From: Saprospiraceae bacterium UBA2329
GTDB lineage: Bacteria > Bacteroidota > Bacteroidia > Chitinophagales > Saprospiraceae
Assembly (NCBI GenBank): GCA_002344975.1
Contig: DDUV01000082.1
Coordinates: 8,898-28,053, forward strand
Direction of reading: 5' to 3'
Length of the DNA: 19,156 nt
The position numbers and the translations under genes are program-made. Shown here piece after piece: positions 12,938 to 19,156 of the stretch. The notes under the pieces are model-generated. The model was not told the origin of the DNA. It was given only the letters and a program-made list of their open reading frames with translations, and searched no databases. How positions within the stretch are numbered: position 1 is the stretch's first letter; every line of letters starts with the position of its first letter.

Positions 12938-14260
12938 TCACTCCCGCCTCAGCGCCGTAATCGGATCCTGCAATGCTGCTCTTCTGGCCGGAAAAATGCC
13001 AAAAATCAAACCTACCGCCGCCGCCACTGCAAACGAAACCAGCACCGACCAAGGGGCAATGATAGTAGGAATATCTGCCGAGGCGGCAATAATGCGGGCC
13101 GCCAGAACGCCGAGCAGCACTCCAATCATACCTCCAAACAGGCTGATCATCACGGCCTCCAGCAAAAACTGCTGCACAATGTCGCTCTGCCGGGCGCCTA
13201 ATGCGCGCCGCACGCCTATTTCCTGTATGCGCTCCAGCACCGAAGCCAGCATAATGTTCATAATACCAATACCCCCCACCAGCAACGAAATGGCGGCAAT
13301 GGCGGCCAACACCATATTAAAGGTGTCCTGCGTTTTTTGCTCCTGTTGCAACAGCAGTTCCGGCACCTCCACCTCATAATCCACCACATCGCGGTGGCGA
13401 CGCTTGAGCATGCGGGCCATCAGATCGGCGGCGGCAGGCAGCAGCTTGGATGATTCCATACGAATGACGGCCCGATCTATTTGATGGTAATTGGCCGATT
13501 TGCCCTCGTCGTTGCCTCGACCCAGATCGCTTTTGCTGATGACGGCCCGATTTTCAAAACGCAGCAAGGCTGTTTGAATCGGAATAAAAACATCCGTATT
13601 GTAGTCCTTAATACCCAGATTGTCAAGCGTTTCCTTACCGGCATTTCGCTTTTGCAACACACCAATGACCGTAAACCAGGTGTTGCCGCATTTGAATTTT
13701 TTCCCCATCGGATCAGCCCCGGCGAAAAAGCGGCTCTGTACGTCTTTGCCGATGATGCACACGGGCCTGCCCGCTTCGAAGTGTTCGGCATGGAACAGCT
13801 TTCCTGCTCCCAATTCCAAACGATTGAGATAGAAAAATGTGTTTTCCACCCCGATACAACGTCCTTTTTCCTGCTTGCCGCCATAGACGAAGGTGGTGGG
13901 CAACACGATTTCAGGACTCACAGATTCAACGCCCGGCACGTTCTCCCGGATGGCCTGTATATCGGCAAGGCTTAATCCCGGCGACCAGGGGCGTTTGTCT
14001 TTGTTGTTCCCGTTTGCGTTGCTGCCGCCCGATGAAGCTTCTTTTTCAGGGTCGGGCACAATGGCCTCCAGTACAATGTTGTTGGCGCCGATGAGCCGCA
14101 TCTGATCCAAAATAGCCCGTTTGGCGCCGCTGCCGATGGAGAGCATGGCGATAACCGCGGCCACTCCGAACACTATGCCTAAAGCAGTGAGAAGCGACCT
14201 CAGTTTGTTGGCGTTGATGCCCCGCAATGCCAGTCCGAAATTAAAAAGCCATCGTTCCAT
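12938..14260 (-). CDS. MacB/FtsX-type ABC transporter permease
   Basis: A 440-residue inner-membrane subunit with the MacB/FtsX plan. TM1 is at about 23-45 (LLTALGIVFGVAAVIAMLSI), a large periplasmic domain spans about 46-312, and three C-terminal TMs lie at about 316-336, 364-388 and 402-424. The cytoplasmic motif IGVRRALGAR (347-356) and the ending DPITALRRE are family hallmarks. A low-complexity insert GGSNANGNNKDKR lies at about 78-90. No Walker motifs are present, so ATP hydrolysis must come from a separate LolD/MacB-type ATPase, and none is encoded in this operon. It follows the adaptor gene by 5 bp, showing translational linkage. The substrate could be a lipid, peptide or drug; the sequence does not say. 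Confidence 0.9.
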   Translation of the reverse strand: MERWLFNFGLALRGINANKLRSLLTALGIVFGVAAVIAMLSIGSGAKRAILDQMRLIGANNIVLEAIVPDPEKEASSGGSNANGNNKDKRPWSPGLSLADIQAIRENVPGVESVSPEIVLPTTFVYGGKQEKGRCIGVENTFFYLNRLELGAGKLFHAEHFEAGRPVCIIGKDVQSRFFAGADPMGKKFKCGNTWFTVIGVLQKRNAGKETLDNLGIKDYNTDVFIPIQTALLRFENRAVISKSDLGRGNDEGKSANYHQIDRAVIRMESSKLLPAAADLMARMLKRRHRDVVDYEVEVPELLLQQEQKTQDTFNMVLAAIAAISLLVGGIGIMNIMLASVLERIQEIGVRRALGARQSDIVQQFLLEAVMISLFGGMIGVLLGVLAARIIAASADIPTIIAPWSVLVSFAVAAAVGLIFGIFPARRAALQDPITALRRE

Positions 14261-14265
14261 GCGCT

Positions 14266-15675
14266 CTATTCCATGATAATGATGAAATCGCCTCCGCTTC
14301 CGCCGTCGCTGGTGGGAACGTCTATTCCCTCCACCGTTTTTCGTTTCTCGGCGGCTTCCTTCCGCCGTCGTTCGGCAGCCTTTTCCTGCTCTTTTTTGAT
14401 GGCGGCTTTGATGTCGGGGGCGATGGGAATCATGGGCAGTTCGGATGTGTCAGGTGGAGGGGCCAGCCATACCACGTCGTTTTCTTCCAGGCCATGCTCT
14501 ATAATGATCTGGTTGTCGTTGCTCAGCCCGGTGATGACCTCCTGGCGCACCAATTTGCCGTCTTTTTCTTTATAAACAAAGGTGACGCTGTCCGATTGCA
14601 GCGCCTCTAAGGGGATGAAGAGCTTGTCGGGATAAGAGCCGGTGAGGATTTCATTGCCGGTGGTCATGGCCGGGCGCAGGATGGAATCGCTTTCGCTGAC
14701 CTGCACAATGACCTCAAACACTTTGGCATCGTAGCCTTTTATTTGCTCTCCGATATTGGCCACCGAAATGACTTTGCCGGTGTAGCTGCGGTCGGGGAAG
14801 GCGTCCACTTTAATGGATACATCCTGGCCGGGTTGCACTTTGCTCACATCCACCTCGTTGACGTAGGTTTTTGAAATCATATCGGTGAGGTCGGGCAGTT
14901 CGGCTACTACGGGGTCCCAACTGGAAATGCGCGATCCGGGTTCGCGTTTGCCGTTCCAGGTGCGGGCGTAAATAATCATGCCCGATTTGGGAGCATGAAT
15001 GGAAAACTCGCCGGATAGCTTGGTCAAAATGTCTAATTGTTGTTGGTTTTGCCTGAGTAAAGCATTGATTTCCTGTATTTTAGCAACAGACTGCTGACGT
15101 TTTAAATCGTATTTTTTTTCCAATTGCCTAAAATCGCGCTCTACCCGTTCCAGATCAAGGCGGGCCGTTTGGATGACCGATTGAGGTTCGTACCGGCTTT
15201 GGTCTAAGTACAGTAGCTTTTCCTTTTTGTTGAAATCAAGGTTCACCAATTCATCGCGGATGCCGCGCAGTTCGATGGCCGTATCAATGCGGGCCTGTTC
15301 CAATTGCGTCTGAATCTTCTCTATTTCGGTTTGGATGGTACTCATTTTGTTGGCCAATTCGGTGCGGTCCAACGTAGCCACATAATCGCCTTCTTTGACC
15401 AACGACCCCTCCGTGACCAAATCGGTGATGGTGGTTTCCCAGATGCCGGCAGCGTTCATGCCCTGTGGCGCCCGGATTTTGACAGATCGCTTGGCGCTCA
15501 GTTCGCCGGTGGCCGTTACCCGCACATGAAATACGTCTTTTTTGACTGTGTATTTCAGTACGGCAGCCGTTTCCGTTTCATTCGTTTTTTTGCTCCAGAA
15601 GGTGTAAATCGCAGAGCCGCAAAGGGTTAAGATGAGTGCTGCGACACCTATTCTAACAATGTTTTTACGAGTCAT
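14266..15675 (-). CDS. HlyD/MacA-family periplasmic adaptor
   Basis: This 469-residue adaptor is anchored by one N-terminal TM helix (about 8-28, VRIGVAALILTLCGSAIYTF) rather than by a lipid. It has split lipoyl halves (about 65-103 and 222-245, with FSIHAPKSGMIIYAR) around a coiled-coil hairpin of about 104-222, then beta-barrel and membrane-proximal regions (MISKTYVNEVDVSKVQPGQDVSIKVDAFPDRSYTGKV). The C-terminus is odd: a charged helix rich in Lys, Glu and Arg (about 434-453) and then PTSDGGSGGDFIIIME. It is the first gene of the minus-strand operon and sits 5 bp before the permease gene. It is back to back with dnaA, with about 370 bp between the two start codons. I saw no strong TAnnTTTG box before it; TTTCTTTG at 15705-15698 is a weak candidate. 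Confidence 0.9.
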   Translation of the reverse strand: MTRKNIVRIGVAALILTLCGSAIYTFWSKKTNETETAAVLKYTVKKDVFHVRVTATGELSAKRSVKIRAPQGMNAAGIWETTITDLVTEGSLVKEGDYVATLDRTELANKMSTIQTEIEKIQTQLEQARIDTAIELRGIRDELVNLDFNKKEKLLYLDQSRYEPQSVIQTARLDLERVERDFRQLEKKYDLKRQQSVAKIQEINALLRQNQQQLDILTKLSGEFSIHAPKSGMIIYARTWNGKREPGSRISSWDPVVAELPDLTDMISKTYVNEVDVSKVQPGQDVSIKVDAFPDRSYTGKVISVANIGEQIKGYDAKVFEVIVQVSESDSILRPAMTTGNEILTGSYPDKLFIPLEALQSDSVTFVYKEKDGKLVRQEVITGLSNDNQIIIEHGLEENDVVWLAPPPDTSELPMIPIAPDIKAAIKKEQEKAAERRRKEAAEKRKTVEGIDVPTSDGGSGGDFIIIME

Positions 15676-15836
15676 TTTTTTACAATGTATTAGCTTTCAA
15701 AGAAATAAATTGAAACCAAAATCCTCCTCTCCGACACTTGAAAGCGCAAGTTGATTGTTTTATTTCATAAAACCAAGACATTCAATGGTTCTTGAGATTA
15801 GAGAAAAAAAAATTTAAAAAAGGTACTGCAATTACG

Positions 15837-15867
15837 TTGCCGCTTTAATCCTTTTGCTCCATCTTTG
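15837..15867 (+). promoter_or_regulatory. dnaA promoter TTG-N20-CATCTTTG
   Basis: TTG at 15837-15839 and CATCTTTG at 15860-15867 stand 20 bp apart, a near-match to the Bacteroidota consensus. An A-rich tract (15803-15821) lies upstream. This predicts a dnaA leader of about 170 nt. Confidence 0.6.
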
Positions 15868-16046
15868 TAGCCCCGATAAAAACCCGTGCTCGAACGGCGC
15901 GACTTTACGAGGAAATTATAGCACCTGTCTTTCGGTCGGAGACCGACTTGTACTAAGTTACTGATACCACGCTGACTTGGCTCTTGCGAGAGAGTTATTT
16001 CATTATTGAGGCATTTTGATGCCTCCAAAAATTGCACTGGAGAATG
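15868..16046 (+). other. dnaA mRNA leader with three small hairpins
   Basis: This is the non-coding part between the promoter and dnaA; the wider gap 15676-16046 has no supported gene. Hairpins are GTCGG-AGA-CCGAC (15935-15947), CTCT-TGCG-AGAG (15981-15992) and GAGGCAT-TTTG-ATGCCTC (16008-16025). The last one ends 13 bp before the GGAG ribosome-binding sequence at 16039-16042. A post-transcriptional role is inferred only. I found no DnaA boxes here. Confidence 0.45.
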
Positions 16047-17456
16047 ATGAGAGATCATGCTACGGTATGGGACAGTTGTCTGCAAGTGATTCGCAGAAAT
16101 GTCAATGGCCAAAGTTACAAAACATGGTTTGAACCGATCAAACCCGTCAGGTTGCAAGACAACGCGCTTACAATTCAGGTGCCGAACAAGTTCTTCTACG
16201 AATGGCTGGAAGAGCATTATGTCAGTCTTTTAAAAAGCTCTATCCGTAACGAACTGGGCGACCGCGGCCGTTTGGAGTATCAGATTTTGATGGGTACCAA
16301 CGAGCGCCCCATCGCTACCGCTCCCGATAAGTCCGGCCCGTTCACGCCTGGGTCTTTTGAAACGGATGCCATCAAAAATCCTTTTGTCATTCCGGGTATC
16401 AAGAAGATCAAAGTGGACCCGCAATTGAACGCGGCTTATACTTTCGAGTCTTTTATTGAAGGAGACTGCAATCGTCTGGCGCGTTCTGCCGGATTAGCCA
16501 TTGCCAAAAAGCCGGGCGGAACGGCCTTCAACCCTTTAGTTGTATATGGCGCCACCGGGTTGGGGAAAACACATTTGGCCCAAGCCATCGGCAACGAGAT
16601 TGTAGCAGGTAGCAATGATAAGTCGGTTCTCTATGTGTCTTCCGAAAATTTCACGAATCAGGTCATCAACGCCATTCGGAACAATGCTGTCGGGGATGTG
16701 GTCAATTTTTACCAGCAAATAGATGTGCTCATCATAGACGACATTCAGTTTTTTGCCAACAAATTCAAGATGCAGGAGATTTTCTTCAACATCTTCAATC
16801 AGTTGCATCAAAGCGGCCGTCAGATCATTATGACCTCCGACCGGCCTCCCAAAGACCTCGAAGGCATCGAAGACCGCCTTATTTCCCGCTTTAAGTGGGG
16901 ACTTACCGCCGATTTGCAAACGCCCGATCTGGAAACCCGCATCGCCATTCTCGAAACCAAAATGGCGCGTCAGGGGGTGGATATGCCGCAAAATGTGTCG
17001 GAGTTTATTTGTTACAATATACAGTCCAACATCCGGGAACTCGAAGGGGTACTCATTTCGTTGATTGCTCAGTCGTCGCTCAACCGCCGGGAAATTGATA
17101 TAGACCTGGCAAAAGAAGTAATTCGGAGCTTCGTTACACAAATCAACAAAGAAATTACGGTAGAGTACATCCAAAAACTCGTTGCCGAACATTTCAAAGT
17201 GCCCGTAGAAAAGCTACAGGGCGAAACCAGAAAGCGCTCCATCGTCATTGCCCGGCAGCTCTCTATGTATCTGGCCAAAAACATGACAGATAAATCGCTC
17301 AAGGCCATCGGTGAGAATTTTGGAGGAAGAGATCACAGCACAGTGATCTACTCCTGCAAAACGGTGCAAGACCTGATGGAGACCGATCCTTTTTTCAAAG
17401 ATACCGTAACCGAACTTGAACGCAAGATCAAGTTGAGCCTCAACGAGAAAGGTTAA
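16047..17456 (+). CDS. dnaA: Chromosomal replication initiator protein DnaA
   Basis: DnaA binds origin boxes and, with ATP, opens the DNA for replication. With the start at 16047 it has 469 residues. Domain I is at 1-75 (TVWDSCLQVIRRN, SYKTWFEPI), a short linker domain II at about 76-125, the AAA+ domain III at about 126-345 (Walker A GATGLGKT 168-175, Walker B VLIIDDIQF 227-235, sensor I MTSDRPP 262-268, arginine finger near R281, sensor II IRELEG 329-334), and DNA-binding domain IV at about 346-469 with the signature GGRDHSTV (426-433). The start is chosen because GGAG at 16039-16042 is 4 nt from it. The ATG at 16044 (one residue longer) and an in-frame TTG at 16032 are possible. All key residues are present. 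Confidence 0.97.
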   Translation: MRDHATVWDSCLQVIRRNVNGQSYKTWFEPIKPVRLQDNALTIQVPNKFFYEWLEEHYVSLLKSSIRNELGDRGRLEYQILMGTNERPIATAPDKSGPFTPGSFETDAIKNPFVIPGIKKIKVDPQLNAAYTFESFIEGDCNRLARSAGLAIAKKPGGTAFNPLVVYGATGLGKTHLAQAIGNEIVAGSNDKSVLYVSSENFTNQVINAIRNNAVGDVVNFYQQIDVLIIDDIQFFANKFKMQEIFFNIFNQLHQSGRQIIMTSDRPPKDLEGIEDRLISRFKWGLTADLQTPDLETRIAILETKMARQGVDMPQNVSEFICYNIQSNIRELEGVLISLIAQSSLNRREIDIDLAKEVIRSFVTQINKEITVEYIQKLVAEHFKVPVEKLQGETRKRSIVIARQLSMYLAKNMTDKSLKAIGENFGGRDHSTVIYSCKTVQDLMETDPFFKDTVTELERKIKLSLNEKG

Positions 17457-17528
17457 AAAAGTGGTCATTTTTTGAAACTGGGACCTTATTTGAAAGAAAT
17501 TTTTTCTGCAAAAAAGCGCGGCAATTGT

Positions 17529-17558
17529 TTGTTTGAAATGAAAAACCTTCTACATTTG
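17529..17558 (+). promoter_or_regulatory. Promoter TTG-N19-TACATTTG for the tRNA pair
   Basis: TTG (17529-17531) and TACATTTG (17551-17558) are 19 bp apart, a perfect Bacteroidota-type promoter, 55 bp before tRNA-Ser. Apart from this the gap after dnaA (17457-17613) holds nothing I can support. Confidence 0.8.
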
Positions 17559-17613
17559 CATCCGCTTTTGAAACAGCTATCAAAAGTCGAGACGATTCAT
17601 CTCGTTCTCAGTC

Positions 17614-17703
17614 GGTGAAGTGGGTGAGTGGCTGAAACCAGCAGTTTGCTAAACTGCCGTACTCGCAAGGGTACCGCGGGTTCGAATCCCGCCTTCACCG
17701 CCA
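17614..17703 (+). tRNA. tRNA-Ser (anticodon GCT)
   Basis: The acceptor stem GGTGAAG pairs with CTTCACC, followed by G and an encoded CCA (17701-17703). The anticodon stem GCAGT/ACTGC holds loop TTGCTAA with GCT at 17648-17650. A long variable arm (around TACTCGCAAGGGTA) marks it as class II, as serine tRNAs are. The T-arm is GCGGG-TTCGAAT-CCCGC. It reads AGC and AGT codons. Confidence 0.97.
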
Positions 17704-17741
17704 TAATTTAACTACTCGCAGTCGAACCCTGCAAAAGAATT

Positions 17742-17815
17742 CGGGATGTAGCGCAGCCCGGTAGCGCACCTGCTTTGGGAGCAGGGGGCCCCAAGTTCGA
17801 ATCTTGGTATCCCGA
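17742..17815 (+). tRNA. tRNA-Pro (anticodon TGG)
   Basis: The acceptor CGGGATG pairs with TATCCCG (last pair G-T), with discriminator A at 17815. The anticodon stem CCTGC/GCAGG has loop TTTGGGA with TGG at 17776-17778. The T-arm is CCAAG-TTCGAAT-CTTGG. CCA is not encoded, unlike in the neighbouring tRNA-Ser. It probably shares the transcript of tRNA-Ser, 38 bp upstream. Confidence 0.96.
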
Positions 17816-17826
17816 CACTGAAAATG

Positions 17827-17862
17827 AAGCACTTACGACGATTTTTGTTGTAAGTGCTTTTT
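17827..17862 (+). terminator. Intrinsic terminator of the tRNA operon
   Basis: A perfect 10-bp stem AAGCACTTAC/GTAAGTGCTT with a 13-nt loop leads into TTTTT. It starts 12 bp after tRNA-Pro. Confidence 0.9.
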
Positions 17863-17865
17863 GTT

Positions 17866-17889
17866 TGTAGCGCAGCCCGATAGCGCATC
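17866..17889 (+). pseudogene. 24-bp fragment duplicating the 5' part of tRNA-Pro
   Basis: This stretch matches tRNA-Pro positions 17747-17770 at 22 of 24 bases (G to A and C to T are the differences), covering the end of the acceptor strand, the D-arm and the first anticodon-stem bases. No anticodon loop, T-arm or 3' acceptor strand follows, so it is a remnant and not a second tRNA. It begins right after the terminator T-tract. Confidence 0.75.
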
Positions 17890-17945
17890 CCGGCCTAAGG
17901 CTGCGTCGCCTCAGCGCAAAAGCCTGCCTGCTTGCGGAAATTGTT

Positions 17946-17953
17946 TACTTTTG
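17946..17953 (+). promoter_or_regulatory. -7 promoter box TACTTTTG for the lipoprotein gene
   Basis: The box matches TAnnTTTG and ends 43 bp before the ATG at 17997. No TTG is seen at 19-21 bp upstream, so the call rests on the -7 box alone. Confidence 0.45.
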
Positions 17954-17996
17954 TGGCCTGCCAAATCATTTTTTTTATCACCAAAATTCCTTTTTT

Positions 17997-19061
17997 ATGC
18001 ATCGCTTTTTCAATGTGTTGCTGTGCATCGCTGTGTGCGCAACGTTCTTTTCTTCCTGCAAAAAAAGCGCGCCGCCCGCCTGGCAACAGTTCATGGATTG
18101 TGCCGGCGTTGATTGTACTACCCAGGTGGCTGCCGTGAAAGACCTGTACCTGCAAGACCCGACCGTGCTGTTTGAGGAATTTATCAAGACCGATGAACGC
18201 GGCGAAGACCATTTCATAGGCTGGTTGTACCTCTTGCGCGACAGCGTGCTGATGAACCCGAACTTTGCTTCCGATGTAGATCGCTCGGAAATGCAGGCGG
18301 CCATTTTGGACAAAACCCGCCCTTACGAAAATGACGCCAAATACGGTTCCTGGGCCAAGTCTATTCTTATGGAAATAGAGCCGCTGTCTATCTCACTTGA
18401 GATGCAACCCATCACGGGCACTTATACCTACGAATTGCCGAACGACGGCGGTTCCGGTGAAATCAAAATCTATCCTTCCGACGACGGCACGGTGCGCTAC
18501 GCCATTGCGGTGGTGGGATCTGCACCCGCTTTCAATCAGGGCATGATGGAGGGGAACGCGCCACTGAAAGGCAATGTAGTTACCATCACCAATACGGAAT
18601 TCGGTGGTAACTGCGTCATCGAACTGACTTTTGCCGATGGCCAACTGACGGCCAAAACCCTCAGTGGAGACGCGGCTGCCTGTGGCTTCGGCAACAATGC
18701 GCGCGCCGACGGCACCTACACCCTGACGGACGACCTCAATCCCTTCGCAGCGGAGGGCGGCGACCCTGCTCCCGCCGGGTTGGAGGGCCACTGGGTCAGC
18801 ACTTCGGATGTCAAGTCGGAGGTAGTCATCGGCAACGGCAAGTATGTGGAAATATATGACGGCAAGGAGGTTTCTTCCACGCCGTACCGCTACTTCAACG
18901 CCTGCCCGGAAGACTGCTCGCCGGTGGCGCCGACGCCTTGCCTGCAATTGATGGGGCAAGACATTCTGTGCTATACGGTTGTAAAGGTTTCTGCCAAGCG
19001 CTTAGAGTTGTCCATGATCGGCGGCAGGGGCAATACGCTGGCTTTTGTGCCGAAGAAGTAA
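17997..19061 (+). CDS. Lipoprotein of unknown function
   Basis: I do not recognise a named family. The 354-residue product has a lipoprotein signal (FFSSC, Cys21 lipidated, then KK). A helical region spans about 45-130. A beta-rich domain follows at about 139-245 (GTYTYELPNDGGSGEIKIYP ... ACGFGNNARADGTYTL). The CGFG-x(5)-ADGTY type signature, with C206 and C229 as a possible disulfide, resembles small beta-barrel domains seen in other Bacteroidota lipoproteins. A linker rich in Pro and Gly (about 249-262) leads to a second beta-rich domain (263-354) with C303, C307, C315 and C325. The many Cys residues outside the signal suggest disulfides in the periplasm or at the surface. No neighbour hints at its function. 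Confidence 0.8.
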   Translation: MHRFFNVLLCIAVCATFFSSCKKSAPPAWQQFMDCAGVDCTTQVAAVKDLYLQDPTVLFEEFIKTDERGEDHFIGWLYLLRDSVLMNPNFASDVDRSEMQAAILDKTRPYENDAKYGSWAKSILMEIEPLSISLEMQPITGTYTYELPNDGGSGEIKIYPSDDGTVRYAIAVVGSAPAFNQGMMEGNAPLKGNVVTITNTEFGGNCVIELTFADGQLTAKTLSGDAAACGFGNNARADGTYTLTDDLNPFAAEGGDPAPAGLEGHWVSTSDVKSEVVIGNGKYVEIYDGKEVSSTPYRYFNACPEDCSPVAPTPCLQLMGQDILCYTVVKVSAKRLELSMIGGRGNTLAFVPKK

Positions 19062-19101
19062 GAGGAACTGAGTCCTCCGAGGCCGCCTGGCATAGAGCTG
19101 G

Positions 19102-19132
19102 CAGGTCTATCCGGCAATAGAAAGAAGACCTG
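19102..19132 (+). terminator. Possible hairpin terminator after the lipoprotein gene
   Basis: CAGGTCT (19102-19108) pairs with AGACCTG (19126-19132) around a 17-nt loop, 41 bp after the stop codon. No T-tract follows; the downstream GGGGCGATAAAAAAT is not typical. Confidence 0.35.
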
Positions 19133-19156
19133 TTAGGGGCGATAAAAAATAAAGTG

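Noticed and set aside
15676..16046. Possible oriC beside dnaA
   Set aside because: No TTATCCACA-like boxes are seen in this gap or in 17457-17613. In Bacteroidota dnaA and oriC need not be adjacent.
17866..17941. Second tRNA-Pro gene
   Set aside because: Only the first 24 bases match; no anticodon loop, T-arm or closing acceptor strand can be formed.
17861..18112. 83-codon plus-strand open frame near the tRNA genes
   Set aside because: It starts in the terminator region, includes the tRNA fragment and overlaps the lipoprotein gene in another frame; it has no recognisable features.

Overview
The window looks like chromosomal DNA of a moderately GC-rich Bacteroidota, most likely a Saprospirales-type bacterium (the lineage is an inference). 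The signs are promoters of the Bacteroidota type (TTG, 19-20 bp, TAnnTTTG) at several genes, lipoproteins, a TonB-dependent receptor with a carboxypeptidase-regulatory-like leader domain, heavy-metal genes laid out as in that phylum, and a typical DnaA. Nothing shows a phage or conjugative element, and there is no CRISPR array or rRNA.

Layout. 1-2683 (+): a CusC/TolC-like outer-membrane factor, perhaps the C-terminal part of a fused CzcA-TolC protein that runs off the left edge, then a CusB-like adaptor lipoprotein. 2778-3683 (+): a secreted TPR protein behind a GTGAG-type simple repeat. 3798-4403 (-): a nitroreductase. 4511-7648 (+): a small exported Cys/His-rich protein, a structured repeat element, and a TonB-dependent receptor with an N-terminal heavy-metal-associated domain. 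The first and fourth blocks probably act together in copper or other soft-metal handling. 7776-9338 (+): a solitary AAA-like ATPase with a C-terminal PD-(D/E)XK-like domain. 9362-10020 (-): a four-TM membrane protein and a 66-residue XRE regulator, overlapping by ATGA, behind a promoter covered by three evenly spaced operator-like dyads.

10142-15675 (-): an apparent efflux operon in the order HlyD adaptor, MacB-type permease, TolC, MFS transporter, ending at a good intrinsic terminator. No ABC ATPase is encoded with the permease. Divergent from it, 16047-17456 (+), is dnaA with a long hairpin-containing leader but no visible oriC. Then come tRNA-Ser(GCT) and tRNA-Pro(TGG) with a shared promoter and a strong terminator, a 24-bp broken copy of the tRNA-Pro 5' part, and a lipoprotein of unknown function (17997-19061).

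The most distinctive non-coding signals are the triple 20-bp-phased operator at 10022-10079, the palindromic elements at 1323-1471 and 4942-5034, the two near-leaderless promoters at 4472-4511 and 7763-7776, and the tRNA-Pro fragment at 17866-17889. I see no clearly new multigene system. The closest candidates are the XRE/membrane-protein pair and the AAA/nuclease-like gene next to it.
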